A stretch of DNA of 64,000 nucleotides from Diplosphaera chodatii (lineage: Eukaryota > Chlorophyta > Trebouxiophyceae > Prasiolales > Stichococcaceae). Positions 38,188 through 48,816 of this stretch are shown here, one piece after another. Numbering within the stretch: position 1 is the first letter of the stretch; each line of letters begins with the position of its first letter. Below the pieces are notes generated by a model. That model was not told the DNA's origin, did not search any database, and was given only the letters and a program-made list of their open reading frames with translations. Position numbers and translations under genes: made by a program. The stretch lies in contig JAALGY010000034.1 in assembly GCA_032358165.1 (NCBI GenBank), forward strand, positions 868,001-932,000, read 5' to 3'.

Positions 38188-39690
38188 TGTGACATTGACA
38201 TTGACATTGACATTGATTACATACTGGTGGTGGGCCATTTTGGCCTAGCCACAGGTTCTGGCGGAATAACCCAGAGCAACATGCACAACGAGTCGTGTCC
38301 GAAACCGTTCACTCCCCGCTGACAGGATGGTTCCACTCAAGCCCGGTTGGATGTACACCCCTCCAACTCTGCACAATGATCATGACAAACCCGCAAAAAG
38401 GCTGCCAGTTGCCCGGCATCCTGCTGCATAAAGTCCGCCACTGTGGTGATGTCGCTGTCCTGAAACAGCTCAGAATGCTGCACCCTCTGATCTACTAGAG
38501 CTGGACACCCCCAGACCATGTGCGCCTCATCATCCACCACGCCGCAGCTACACCGCTGACACAGCCGCTCTGCCCGCGGCAGACGCTGCCACCTCCCTGT
38601 CTCCACCCCCAGCATTTGACTGCCCATCCGAAACTGTGCTAACCGCCGACGACCGGTCTTGGAGGCGACTGCCTGCAAGTAGCCGGCCAGCTGGTAGTTG
38701 TCACCGTTCACAGGGCCCCTGACTCCCAGCCACTCACGCACTTTGCGCAAGTCGCTGCCATTCACAGCATCGAATGTGCGGCGCTGCAGGTGTGCACTGA
38801 CAACCGAAGTGTCAATGCGCTGCGGCACGCCGTCAACGATGGGTGACATGAAGTGCAGGAACGAGCACACCTGGGCAGCCCAGCATGCTGAGCTGGTCTT
38901 GCTGCGCCCCGGCCGGGTGGCCAGAGCACAGTTCTCCAGGAATGCCTGCTTGGTGAGGCGTGTGTCCGGCATCGCGACCAGCCGATTCCAGAACCGGCAG
39001 ATGGCCAGCGTTGCCGTGTGTGCCACCGGGAATCGCCCAAGCTCCCCCAACACCGCCACGTTGGGAGTGCCTGTGCGCACACCAGACCGAAGAAACTTCC
39101 GATGGACAAGCTCACAAGTGTCCATGCCACTACCGCACAGCGCCCCAGGACCCCATGTTTCGACACCATAAAGCATAACAGGACGTACTAGTGCATCGAA
39201 CAAGTGCAGCTGCAGTGCTGGGTCATGCAAGCTTAGGTCATGGCAACGATGCTGCAATGCAAGTGCGGCGCGCTGGGCGGAGGCCGCTCTGCCGATGCTA
39301 GCGGCAGCAAAAGAATTACGACTGGAGATGTCAACCCCCAAATATGTAAACGAGTCCAGCACTTCGATGGGAGCATGCATGTAGGTGAGAACCGGTGGTA
39401 CCGCAGCCTGGGCTGCGTACACCACGACCTTAGTCTTCTTCACGTTGACGGTGAGGCGCCAGCGTTTGCAGTACGATTCCAGCAGGTCGAGCTGCGCCTG
39501 CAGGACGCGTACGGATGTGGACACCAGGTCCAGATCATCTGCATAGAAGAGGGCAGGTGCCTGCACACCACACAGGGTGGGCAGGTCCAGGTCCGCGCCG
39601 GCGGCCTCCAGCTCCGCTTGGAAATCGTCAATGTAAATTCCAAAAAGGGTTGGAGATAGTGGACATCCCTGCTTAACCCCCAGAGTGCTT
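38188..39690 (-). mobile_element. 5'-truncated LINE copy (RT C-terminal part and 3' UTR)
   Basis: Inserted antisense into the + strand LINE. It starts with five TGACAT/TTGACA units of the tail at 38189. On the minus strand it runs from the RT box-B/C region (FYADDLDLVS) through the CCHC motif to the stop codon. A long open frame (about 409 codons, minus) is retained. Confidence 0.85.
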
Positions 39691-39922
39691 GCAAGTGCTG
39701 ATGCATTCCCTTTGATTCGTTCCCTAACAGTACTCCCCGCTCCTGAGTCATGACATTGACATTGACATTGATTACATACTGGTGGTGGGCCATTTTGGCC
39801 TAGCCACAGGCTCTGGCGGAATAACCCAGAGCAACATGCACAACGAGTCGTGTCCGAAACCGTTCACTCCCCGCTGACAGAATGGGTCCACTCAATCCCG
39901 GTTGGATGTACACCCCTCCAAC

Positions 39923-40198
39923 TGGAATGGATAGCGGTAAGGGAAGTGCAAATAGCGATGGAAAAAGACCTTTGACCGGAAGGCTGTTTGTGTATTGCGT
40001 TTTTCAACGACTTATATACACAAACCATGGAGGGCAGATTGCCGAAGCAACCACTTGCATAGGGTGGGGTGGGTTGGTCCCACACGGAACTAGACCCGAA
40101 ACTTCCGCCACCGCCAGGGATCGAACCCGGTCCCTGAACGGTGTCCAATGAATGGATAGCGGTAAGGGAAGTGCAAATAGCGATGGAAAAGGACCTTT
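39923..40198 (-). mobile_element. SINE-like element, complete copy followed by a 5'-truncated copy
   Basis: 39923-40149 is complete, running from GGAATGGATAGCGG to the reverse complement of the 5' end, GGTGTCCAATG. It is directly followed by 49 bp of a second copy in the same orientation, cut within GGACCTTT. Confidence 0.8.
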
Positions 40199-40239
40199 GC
40201 TCTGCACAATGATCATGACAAACCCGCAAAAAGGCTGCC

Positions 40240-41620
40240 TAGAAGACTAACCGTTTTCACCGTGCCAGGGGGAGCGGCCCCCTGGCACGGCCTGCCGCTG
40301 CTCTCATGCACATCGTCGACGCCTTCGCCACTCTTGCTCGCCTCCACTAGCAGCGCGCCAGCCTTGCGGCCCATTTCAGCAGCCCAAGTGTTGCCATCCC
40401 GGCGGCACAACACCTCTACCAGCCAAACCTGACGTCCACACCGCTTCTACGCTCACACAGCCACTCAGCACCTTCCTCATCGTCGTCAACCGCAAGCGCT
40501 GAAACGGAAAATCCACAGTCGCCGCCTCCGACCCCCAAACCACCCAGCACGCCTCCACAGGCCAGCCCCTTCACGCCGTCTCCTACGGTTCTACGCCTTC
40601 ACCATCACCTTCAGCAGCTTCTACATCGTCATAGGAGCCGCCTGCAGCCGGCCCTGCGTCGCTAGCCGGACTTCGGGGGCAGTTCGGTTTGGCGATCAGC
40701 AGGGATCCCGCAGCACAGCGGTTTCGGAAACCGCCTTCACAGCCTGGCCGGCGTCATCACAGCTCTGCAGCCATCACACACGGCGTCATGATACGCTCTG
40801 ACAGCCGTTAGCCCGCCATCAGCCTTCACAGCAGCCGCTTCAGCCGCCTGTGCCGCATGCGCGACTGCGCTGCTGCAGGCTTGGTCACCCTGTAGCGGCC
40901 AGGCGCACATCTGGCGTTCAGCGGCGCACAGCATCCATCTACGCAGCTTCAGCAGCGCCTTGGCTCTTGCCAGATCCGGTTTGCAGCGGTTTGGGGGAGC
41001 CTGCTGTAGCCTGGCGTCTGGCATCAGCTGCGCGGCCATGCCATCGACAGCCGACACTCGCAGACCTTTCTCTTTAGACTGCAGATGCACACACCCGCGG
41101 CCGTGTCACACTGTCATATCGGCGTGTGCTGCCTCCTCAGCCGCGCAGCTTCACCATCGCCAGCTGCTGCCGCCGCCGCTGGCCATAGCTGCCACTGCCG
41201 CAGTCTGCCGCTAGCTCCGGCCGCATCAGCGGCGGTCATAGCATTCCAGCAGTTTTGGAAGCATCACGTAGAGTCACATGGAATCACATAGATATAGACA
41301 TTGCATTTGTGGCCTGGGTGATTGGACCGCGTTGTTGGCGTTGCTGATCTCGCGCTCCTTAGCCTCTGCAGCACGTTTGCATCCATGCAGCTTAGACTTC
41401 CTCATCGGGACTATTGCCTTGCGCTGGTCTCATGGGCCCTGCATTCCCTTGTGGTTTCAGTGTCCTCCATCGACATATTTCGACACTTGTTGTGTGACAT
41501 GATATTCTTTCGCCGCCCTCACGTTCACACGTGAGACGCCGCATTGTGCCGCAGAGCCTTGTTCTTGAGCTTGGTTCTGGTCTGGACGCCCTTTGTAAAA
41601 AACAAACAAACAAACAAAAA
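40240..41620 (+). mobile_element. 1.38-kb CAAA-tailed retroposon without clear coding capacity
   Basis: Flanked by a perfect 12-bp duplication, AAAAAGGCTGCC (40228-40239 and 41621-41632), and ending in CAAA units followed by A-rich sequence. It was therefore inserted by reverse transcription into the LINE. A perfect 13-bp hairpin (CCGTGCCAGGGGG, 40260-40290) lies 20 bp inside the 5' end. The body is GC-rich and built of Ser/Ala/Pro-type low-complexity sequence. The only sizeable frame (minus, 40737-41090, 117 codons) is antisense to the tail and unrecognised. Confidence 0.75.
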
Positions 41621-41926
41621 AAAAAGGCTGCCAGTTGCCCGGCATCCTGCTGCATAAAGTCCGCCACTGTGGTGATGTCGCTGTCCTGAAACAGCTCAGA
41701 ATGCTGCACCCGCTGATCTACTAGAGCAGGACACCCCCAGACCATATGCGCCTCATCATCCACCACGCCGCAGCTACACCGCTGACACAGCCGCTCTGCC
41801 CGCGGCAGACGCTGCCACCTCCCTGTTTCCACCCCCAGCATGTGACTGCCCATCCGGAACTGTGCTAACCGCCGACGACCGGTCTTGGAGGCGACTTCCT
41901 GCAAGTAGCCGGCCAGCTGGTAGTTG

Positions 41927-42956
41927 TTCTGGAACCGGCTGGTCGCAATCCCGGACACCCGCCTCACCAAGCAGGCATTCCTGGAGAACTGTGCTCTGGC
42001 CACACGGCCGGGGCGCAGCACCAGCAGCTCAGCATGCTGGGCTGCCCAGGTGTGTTCGTTCCTGCACTTCATGTCACCCATCGTTGACGGCGTGCCGCAG
42101 CGCATTGACACATCTGTTGTCACTGCACACCTGCAGCGCCGCACCTTCGATGCTGTGAATGGCAGCGACTTGCGCAAAGTGCGTGAGTGGCTGGGAGTCA
42201 GGGGCCCTGTGAACAGTGACAACTACCAGATGGCCGGCTACTTGCAGGCAGTCGCCTCCAAGACCGGTCGTCGGCGGTTAGCACAGTTTCGCATGGGAAT
42301 GGAATGGATAGCGGTAAGGGAAGTGCAAATAGCGATGGAAAAGGACCTTTGACCGGAAGGCTGTTTGTGTATTGCGTTTTTCAACGACTTATATACACAA
42401 ACCATGGAGGGCAGATTGCCGAAGCAACCACTTGCATAGGGTGGGGTGGGTTGGTCCCACACGGAACTAGACCCGAAACTTCCGCCACCGCCAGGGATCG
42501 AACCCGGTCCCTGAACGGTGTCCAATGGGCAGTCACATGCTGGGGGTGGAAACAGGGAGGTGGCAGCGGCTGCCGCGGGCAGAGCGGCTGTGTCAGCGGT
42601 GTAACTGCGGCGTGGTGGATGATGAGGCGCATATGGTCTGGGGGTGTCCAGCCCTAGTAGATCAGAGGGTGCAGCATTCGGAGCTGTTTGAGGACAGCAA
42701 CATCACATCAGTGGCGGACTTTATGCAGCAGGATGCCGGGCAACTGGCAGCCTTTTTGCGGGGTTGTCATGATCAATGTGCAGAGTTGGAGGGGTGTGCA
42801 TCCAACCGGGATTGAGTGGAACCATTCTGTCAGCGGGGAGTGAACGGTTTCGTACACGACTCGTTGTGCATGTTGCTCTGGGTTTTTCCGCCAGAGCCTG
42901 TGGCTAGGCCAAAATGGCCCACCACCAGTATGTAATCAATGTCAAATGTCAATGTC
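41927..42956 (+). mobile_element. LINE 3' end inserted head-on into an antisense LINE, carrying a SINE
   Basis: A + strand copy running from FWNRLVAIPDTRLTK to the stop, 3' UTR and tail (TCAATG/TCAAATG units ending at 42956). It interrupts the minus strand LINE between 41926 and 42957. A SINE is inserted at 42298-42524 with the duplication ATGGG. The flank just 5' of that SINE carries a diagnostic base (GGCAGCGGCTGCC) discussed in the findings. Confidence 0.8.
42298..42524 (-). mobile_element. SINE-like element, complete copy
   Basis: Complete element in minus orientation, with the 5-bp duplication ATGGG at 42293-42297 and 42525-42529. Confidence 0.85.
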
Positions 42957-43060
42957 ACCGTTCACAGGGCCCCTGACTCCCAGCCACTCACGCACTCTGC
43001 GCAAGTCGCTGCCATTCACAGCATCGAATGTGCGGCGCTGCAGGTGTGCACTGACAACCG

Positions 43061-43147
43061 AATGGATAGCGGTAAGGGAAGTGCAAATAGCGATGGAAAA
43101 GGACCTTTGACCGGAAGGCTGTTTTTGTGTCTATTTTTGTGTCTAGT
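43061..43147 (-). mobile_element. SINE-like element, 5'-truncated
   Basis: The 3' 75 bp of the element, joined at the truncation point to a short duplicated filler (TTTTTGTGTCTA twice) before LINE sequence resumes. Confidence 0.75.
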
Positions 43148-45900
43148 GTCAATACGCTGCGGCACGCCGTCAACGATGGGTGACATGAAGTGCAGGAACG
43201 AGCACACCTGGGCAGCCCAGCATGCTGAGCTGGTCTTGCTGCGCCCCGGCCGGGTGGCCAGAGCACAGTTCTCCAGGAATGCCTGCTTGGTGAGGCGTGT
43301 GTCCGGCATCGCGACCAGCCGATTCCAGAACCGGCAGATGGCCAGCGTTGCCGTGTGTGCCACCGGGAATCGCCCAAGCTCCCCCAACACCGCCACGTTG
43401 GGAGTGCCTGTGCGCACACCAAGAACAGACCGAAGAAACTTCCGATGGACAAGCTCACAAGTGTCCATGCCACTACCGCACAACGCCCCAGGACCCCATG
43501 TTTCGACACCATAAAGCATAACCGGACGTACTAGTGCATCGAACAAGTGCAGCTGCAGTGCTGGGTCATGCAAGCTCAGGTCATGGCAACGATGCTGCAA
43601 TGCAAGTGCGGCGCGCTGGGCGGAGGCCGCTCTGCCGATGCTAGCGGCAGCAAAAGAACTACGACTAGAGATGTCAACCCCCAAATAGGTAAACGAGTCC
43701 AGCACTTCGATGGCAGCATGCATGTAGGTGAGAACCGGTGGTGCCGCAGCCTGGGCTGCGTACACCACGACCTTAGTCTTCTTCACGTTGACGGTGAGGC
43801 GCCAGCGTTTGCAGTACGACTCCAGCAGGTCGAGCTGCGCCTGCAGGCCGCGTACGGATGTGGACACCAGGTCCAGATCATCTGCATAGAAGAGGGCAGG
43901 TGCCTGCACACCACACAGGGTGGGCAGGTCCAGGTTCGCGCCGGCGGCCTCCAGCTCCGCTTGGAAATCGTCAATGTAAATCCCAAAAAGGGTTGGAGAT
44001 AGTGGACATCCCTGCTTAACCCCCAGAGTGCTCTGAAATGTGTCGGACATTCCCCCCTCAAACTGCAATGCCATGGGCACATCAGCATACAGTGCCTGCA
44101 CGCCCCTCAGAAACTCCCCATGCACCCCAATCCGCTGCAGCTTCTCCCAAAGCAAATCACGAGGTACAGTGTCGTATGCTTTCTTGAAATCGACAAAGCA
44201 AGAGTACAGAGGCTGCTTATCTGCCTTGGCCTTCTCGATGAGGGTGCGAACGACGAAGGTCTGATCGGTGGTGCGGTGGTCCTTGCGGAAGCCCGCCTGT
44301 CCGCGTGCGCGCAGCTGGTGCTGCTCGGTCCACCTCATAAGCTTTTCGTTAAGCATGCAAGCATACAGCTTTGCCAATAAAGAGCCAACAGCAATGCCAC
44401 GGTAATTACCCGGATCGGATGTGTCGCCCCCCTTGTGAATCGGCGTGATGCCGCACAGAGCCCAGCCCCTTGGCAACGCTGCCACCCTTTGACAAGCGTT
44501 GAAAACAGATGCAAGACAAGGTGCAAGCTGCGCCGCTGCAACAGATAAAGCATCCAGTTTGAGCAGGCCCACCGTTGCTTTGCCTCCGCGCAGGGCTCCT
44601 ATAGCCTGTTGCACGGCGCCGGCTGTGAAGGGCGAGTTGAGCTCGCTCCCGTCGGCAAAAGGTGGCGCAGCACCACTACCCGAGGTACCTGCAGTGCTTG
44701 ATGAAACTGTGGGGGCATCCAGCAGTTTCCGGAAGGAGTCAAGCATCACATCATCTGCTATGGGACACGCCCGCTTCTTAGCAGGTTTGAACTTTTGCCA
44801 GAACTTTTTGGAGTTGGTTGATCGAGCCAGTTCAGTGAGGGCAAGAGCCTGACTGCGGGTCCACTGGCGCTGGGTGCGGCGTAGCAGGTGCTGGTACTGC
44901 TGGCGGAGCGCGCGAGCAGCCGGTGACTGCGGGTCGCGCCGCGCGGCTTGCCGCGCTGCGCGGCGTCCGCGGGCCAGGTCAGCATCCCACCAGCGAGGCA
45001 CAGCGTTGCGGTCCCGCCGCCGCCCCTTGGCGGCCGGCGCTGTTGCAGCCACCTCAGCCTGCGTGGTCTCAATGAGCTGATCGAACTACATGCCCACAGC
45101 ATGCATGTCATCGGGTACCTGGGCGGCATCTGCTGCCGCTGCAATGTCGACCAGTTGGGCTGCCGCATCAGGCTGCTGCAGGCGCTGCTGCCACACTTCC
45201 AGCTGCGCTGCGCCGAGGCGCAGGGGCTGCTGGGTCGTGGGCTGCTGCGGTTGCTGCTGCTGATGGCGGCGGCGCTGGCGACGTGGGAGCGGCTGCTGAG
45301 CGGCCGCGGTCCTCTTGATGAGCAGATGCAAGGCTGCATGGTCCGACTCAGGAGCGGGGAGTACTGTTAGGGAATGAATCAAAGGGAATGCATCAGCACT
45401 TGCAAGCACATAGTCAATCAGGCTGCTGCCCACCTGACTTTGGCTAACAAAAGTGACCTGTCCCTCCTCATCTCCTGGAACACGACCGTTAGCAATCCTG
45501 ACGGATGTCTCAACACATATGTCAAGCAGAGCCCTGCCCCACCTGTTGGGCCGCTCCCTGCTGTCGTGGCTGTGCCGCTGTGACTGCACAGGAGGGGCGG
45601 TGGAGGGCAGGAACTCCTCTGTGACAGGGTGATCGACAGATCCCGGAAAGTCCGGGCAGGTGCTGGTGCGTGCGTTCAGGTCTCCAACAACAAACACATG
45701 CCCCATGCGGCAGGTGGCGCTCACCTCCTCACGTAACGCCTCCCAGACCGCAGGGCCCTTGCCATCAAAGGATGGGCTTCCCTCGGGTGGTATGTAGCAT
45801 GGAATCATGTAAGCATCCTCCTCCTGACCGACAGCCTTGTCAAACCTCAAAACAGCATAGCAGTTTTGGGGTCCATTTGACAAGTGTGTCACCGATGATG

Positions 45901-46066
45901 GAATGGATGGATAGCGGTAAGGGAAGTGCAAATAGCGATGGAAAAGGACCTTTGACCGGAAGGCTGTTTGTGTATTGCGTTTTTTCAACGACTTATATAC
46001 ACAAACCATGGAGGGCAGATTGCCGAAGCAACCACTTGCATAGGGTGGGGTGGGTTGGTCCCACAC
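45901..46066 (-). mobile_element. SINE-like element, 5'-truncated
   Basis: About 166 bp, lacking the B-box end, with the duplication GATGATG at 45894-45900 and 46067-46073. 5' truncation with a target duplication indicates target-primed reverse transcription. Confidence 0.8.
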
Positions 46067-46498
46067 GATGATGCAAGCTTGTCGGCGACGTAGACAGCGA
46101 GGCCGCCACGTGCACCGCCACGCTGCTGACGCCGGCTCCGCGGCAGGTGATGGACGGATGTGAAGCCGTCCAGCTCCGGCGCGTCGGTCCCCTCCCGCGC
46201 CCACGTCTCGCTGAAGGCCAGCACGTCGAAGTCAGCCGCCTTGATGACCTGCGATAGCGCAGATGCATCTCTGGTCAGCCACCCCTGGACGTTCAGGCTC
46301 AGTACAGACAGGGCGCTGTTAGGGGACCGGATTGCGCCGGGCGCAGCCCGGCCCCAACACCCCTAGCAGACATGGTTGGGGGTGGGTTTGGGGGTGGCTG
46401 GCGCCTTTGCTGGAGAGGGTGATGTTCCCTCAGCCAAAGTGGGGCCACCAGGTGATGTGTGAGAAGTGGGCTCAACAGGCAGCACAGCAAAGCGTGAT

Positions 46499-46875
46499 GC
46501 AAACCCAGAAAAACCCCGCGCAGACATGCAGGGACTGGTTGCGTACAAGTACGCCGAGCTCTAGGCCCGCTGGGATCGGATACGCCGCGAGGCGCCCTGC
46601 ATGCTGGTGAAAGCAACCAAACCCAAAGGGACTTCCCTTACCGCTATCCATTCCATTGGACTGAGGGCTGGCGCTGGCAAACAACAGAGGGCTGGCGGCT
46701 GACGCCGCAAGCTGTCCGATATGCACAACACCGGGCACCAGGGTCTTCTGAGGCAGGTGCTCCCATCCGCGCGGGCTCCGCGGGTGGCCGCTGCTAGGTG
46801 TTGTCATGCTACTAAGGTCTTGCTCTTGCTCTTGTTCTTGATCTTGGTCCAGTGCTGACTGGGCAGGTGAGGTAC
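46499..46875. other. Unassigned segment between LINE copy A and the minisatellite
   Basis: No recognisable gene. It contains a 28-bp remnant of the SINE 3' end (46630-46657, + orientation) and a run of CTTGCTCTTG-type repeats near 46820-46850. Confidence 0.5.
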
Positions 46876-48515
46876 GGGCGTATAGGTGAGGGTGAGTGAG
46901 TGGTGGTGGGAGTCTAGGATGGGACTGAAAATGAAGGTGAAGGCGACGGCGGGCTCGCAGGCGAGGTGCGAGGGTGAAGGTGAAGGTGAGTGGCGGTGGG
47001 AGTCCAGGATGGTACCAAAGGTGAAGGCGAAGGCGACGGCGGGTGCTGGCAGGTGAGGTGTGAGGTTGCAGGTGAGGGTGAGCGGCGGTGGGAGTCCAGG
47101 ATGGGACCGAAAGTGAAGGTGAAGGTGACGGCGGGTGCTGACAGGTGAGGTGTGGGGGTGTAGGTGAAGGTGAGTGGCGGTGGAAGAAGCCCAGGATGGG
47201 ACCGAGGGTGAAGGTGAACGCGACGGCGGGTGCTGACAGGTGAGGTGTGAGGGTGCAGGTAACGGTGAGTGGCGGTGGGAGTCCAGGATGGGACCAAAAG
47301 TGAAGGTGAAGGCGACGGCTGGTGCTGGCAGGTGGGGTGTGAGGGTGTAGGTGAAGGTGAGTGGCGGTGGGAGTCCAGAATGGGATTGAAGGTGAAGGTG
47401 AGATGACGGCGGGTGCTGGCAGGTGAGGTGCGAGTGTGTAGGTGAAGGTAAGTGGTGGTGGGAGTCCAGGATGGGACCGAAAGTGAAGGTGAAGGCGACG
47501 GCGGGCGCTGGTAGGTGAGGTGTGAGGGTGTAGGTGAAGGTGAGTGGTGGCGGGAGTCCAGGATGGGCCCGAAAGTGAAGGTGAAGGCGACGGCGGGTGC
47601 TGGCAGGTGAGGTGCGAGGGTGTAGGTGAAGGTGAGTGGTGGGAGGAGTCCAGGATGGGACCGAAAGTGAAGGTGAAGGCGACGGCGGGTGCTGGCAGGT
47701 GAGGTGCGAGGGTGTAGGTGACGGTGAGCGGCGGTGGGCGTCCAGGATGGGACCGAAAGTGAAGGTGAAGGCGACGGCGGGTGCTGGCAGGTGAGGTGTG
47801 AGGGTGTAGGTGGAGGTGAGTGGTGGAGGGAGTCCAGGATGGATAGCGGTAAGGGAAGTGCGAATAGCGATGGAAAAGGACCTTTGACCGGAAGGCTGTT
47901 TTAGGGTTTAGGGTGGGACTGAAAGTGAAGGTGAAGGCGACGGCGGGTGCTGGCAGGTGAGGTGACGGTGAGCGGCGGTGGGAGTCCAGGATGGGACCGA
48001 GGGTGAAGGTGAAGGCGACGGCGGGTGCTGGCAGGTGAGGTGTGAGGGTGTAGGTGAAGGTGAGCGGCGGTGGGAGTCCAGGATGGGACCGAAAGTGAAG
48101 GTGATGGCGACGGCGGGTGCTGGCAGGTGAGGTGTGAGGGTGTAGGTGACGGTGAGTGGTGGTGGGAGTCCAGGATGGGATCGAAAGTGAAGGTGAAGGC
48201 GACGGCGGGCGCTGGCAGGTGAGGTGTGAGGGTGTAGGTGAAGGTGAGTGGCGGTGGGAGTCCAGGATGGGACCAAAAGTGAAGGTGAAGGCGATGGCGG
48301 GTGCTGGCAGGTGAGGTGTGAGGGTGTAGGTGACGGTGAGCGGCGGTGGGAGTCCAGGATGGGACCGAGGGCGAAGGTGAAGGCGACGGCGGGTGCTGGC
48401 AGGTGAGGTGCGAGGGTGTAGGTGAAGGTGAGTGGTGGTGGGAGTCCAGGGTGGGACTGAAAGTGAAGGTGAAGGCGACGGCGGGTGCTGGCAGGTGAGG
48501 TGCGAGGTGTAGGCG
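46876..48515. repeat. 92-bp minisatellite, about 18 units
   Basis: Unit landmarks recur every 92 bp: GGGAGTCCAGGATGGGA, then AAGTGAAGGTGAAGGCGACG, then GGGTGCTGGCAGGTGAGGTG. Examples of equivalent bases are 48259, 48351 and 48443. Units differ by a few per cent. The minus strand has no stop for 689 codons across the array. Because 92 is not a multiple of three, successive units are read in rotating frames, so openness reflects composition. A truncated SINE interrupts it at 47839. Confidence 0.85.
47839..47914 (-). mobile_element. 5'-truncated SINE with telomere-like junction
   Basis: The 3' 60 bp of the SINE-like element lie within the minisatellite. Its truncated end is joined to TTTTAGGGTTTAGGG (47900-47914) before the minisatellite unit resumes. 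Confidence 0.75.
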
Positions 48516-48816
48516 ATGTGCGTCGGCGTGAGTGTGGGCATTTACCGTAGTCTGCGAGACAGTGCTTCAGATAAGTTGGAGGCGCGGTGGGGAGGCAGCC
48601 GTCGGGGGTGGTTGCTGCGATGTTTGCGGCGGGGGTCCAGGGCGGGACTCAGGCTGGGGCTGAGGTTGGCGCTGAGGCTGTGGATGTGATTGTGGCTGTG
48701 GCTGTGGACGTATTGCTGGCAGCGGCACTGGGTGAGTGGCCGTCCAGCGGACGACAATGTCTCGGCCGTTCATGCTGCAGAGGCCGCTCGCGATCCAGAT
48801 CCTTTTGAAGTCGGTC
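48516..48816. other. Low-complexity flank of the minisatellite
   Basis: GC-rich with GTGGCTGTGGCTGTG repeats; the minus strand reads His/Pro/Gln-rich. It resembles the degenerate retroelement segments found elsewhere in the cluster but could not be assigned. Confidence 0.4.

Larger units (their letters stand above)
39752..41926 (-). mobile_element. LINE 3' UTR and ORF2 C-terminus split by SINEs and a CAAA-tailed retroposon
   Basis: The tail and 3' UTR occupy 39752-39922. Then follow a complete SINE (39923-40149), a truncated SINE (40150-40198), 40 bp of LINE, the retroposon at 40240-41620, and the ORF2 C-terminus (41621-41926). The host sequence is continuous if the inserts are removed. Confidence 0.8.
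42957..46498 (-). pseudogene. LINE copy A: ORF2 almost complete plus the end of ORF1
   Basis: Minus strand ORF1 end at 46498-46363 (TAG at 46365-46363), then ORF2: endonuclease (LSLNVQGW, FSETW, GDLNARTS, ESDHAAL), RT with CFVDFKKAYDTVPRD, KQGCPLSPTLF and FYADDLDLVS, then the post-RT region. It is disabled by a nonsense codon (CAG to TAG, 45088-45086), a 5'-truncated SINE at 45901-46066 and another at 43061-43147. The stretch 45052-43148 is otherwise open. Confidence 0.85.

Noticed and set aside
39240..39659. Long + strand frames opposite the LINE RT (repeated at 43.5, 49.8, 51.8 and 60.8 kb)
   Set aside because: These are antisense shadows of the ORF2 coding strand. They recur only because the LINE recurs.
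46822..46850. CRISPR-like or direct-repeat array of CTTGCTCTTG
   Set aside because: Simple tandem low-complexity repeat without spacers, in a eukaryotic genome.
46472..48541. 689-codon minus strand frame as a Pro/His-rich protein gene
   Set aside because: It coincides with the 92-bp minisatellite, rotates frames with each unit, runs into flanking LINE/SINE remnants, and has no promoter or splice context.
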